Below are positions 63,797 through 64,000 of a DNA stretch of 64,000 nt, piece by piece. Within the stretch, counting starts at the first letter, position 1, and each line of letters starts with the position of its first letter. Below the pieces are notes generated by a model that was not told the origin of the DNA, did no database searches, and saw nothing but the letters and a program-made list of their open reading frames with translations. This stretch comes from Sphingopyxis sp. 2PD (GTDB lineage: Bacteria > Pseudomonadota > Alphaproteobacteria > Sphingomonadales > Sphingomonadaceae). The position numbers were made by a program, and so were the translations under genes. The stretch lies in the NCBI RefSeq assembly GCF_005503695.1, contig NZ_SCMU01000002.1, positions 186,001 to 250,000 of the forward strand, given 5' to 3'.

Positions 63797-64000
63797 TCAG
63801 CCTAGTCCAAAGGCAACGGCTGTCCAGTATGTGATGCCAGCAGCGGCATAGGCGAGCGCGAACAAATAGCCAACCATGAACAGCGGCCATTTCCACCCAT
63901 TGGTCTCGCGCCGGGTGATCGCGATCGTCGATATGCACTGCGGCGCGAACACGAACCAGGCAAGGAACGCGAGCGCCGTGGCGATGCTCCAGCGGCCCTG
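63797..64000 (-). CDS. feoB: Ferrous iron transport protein B, C-terminal end only
   Basis: The last 67 residues of a membrane protein that continues past the window edge. They contain [30 protein letters not shown] and two closing hydrophobic spans ([18 protein letters not shown]). The P-Q-C-x-x-T-I-A-x-x-R-R-E pattern and following W-K-W match the end of FeoB, the GTPase-coupled Fe2+ importer. The GTPase domain is outside. It ends 32 bases before ssb. Confidence 0.88.
   Translation of the reverse strand, partial: QGRWSIATALAFLAWFVFAPQCISTIAITRRETNGWKWPLFMVGYLFALAYAAAGITYWTAVAFGLG

Overview
The window is chromosomal DNA of an alphaproteobacterium, most probably a sphingomonad (Sphingopyxis-like). 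This rests on family content: the ParA-like division regulator MipZ, a single-domain DivK, DUF3572 and MmcB proteins, a ubiquinol-cytochrome c chaperone, a zinc-free type B L36, and high-GC codon usage with sphingomonad-style intergenic repeats. No rRNA, tRNA, CRISPR array, insertion sequence or prophage gene is visible. Genus-level placement is inference.

Layout. (1) 1-13380 is the S10-spc ribosomal protein cluster on the + strand: the end of tuf, then rpsJ, rplCDWB, rpsS, rplV, rpsC, rplP, rpmC, rpsQ, rplNXE, rpsN, rpsH, rplF, rplR, rpsE, rpmD, a small DUF1737 gene, rplO, secY and adk. A heavily structured leader lies between rpsJ and rplC. The usual continuation (rpsM, rpsK, rpoA, rplQ) is absent. 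(2) 13429-24156 holds an exported SRPBCC protein, a YceD-like protein with a cytochrome bc1 chaperone, BamE, malic enzyme, and the overlapping mutS-glnD pair. (3) 24294-28594 is the most accessory part: a blue-light-sensor-like LOV-GGDEF-EAL gene broken by a frameshift, and a duplicated GlxA/AraC regulator with one truncated copy. (4) 28620-36872 is a minus-strand block with pheST, rpmI-rplT, hisN, prs and a LytTR membrane regulator. (5) 37017-50392 mixes metabolism and regulation: nadE, gltX, a TonB-like gene behind a palindromic promoter, rpmG, an Lrp/AsnC regulator, divK, ridA, panC, mipZ and a hexose phosphomutase. (6) 50490-64000 holds lptB-rpoN, rpmJ, hydrolases and peptidases, ribD-ribE, mmcB, ssb and the end of feoB.

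Functionally this is mostly a housekeeping segment: translation, protein export, cell-cycle control (DivK, MipZ), nitrogen control (GlnD, RpoN), outer-membrane assembly (BamE, LptB), cofactor synthesis (NAD, pantothenate, riboflavin) and DNA maintenance (MutS, SSB, MmcB). The less expected signals are non-coding or regulatory: a likely small RNA at 60042-60155 on the minus strand, the rplC leader with mutually exclusive stems, a dyad-covered promoter before the TonB-like gene, and at least five families of paired inverted-repeat elements in the intergenic gaps.
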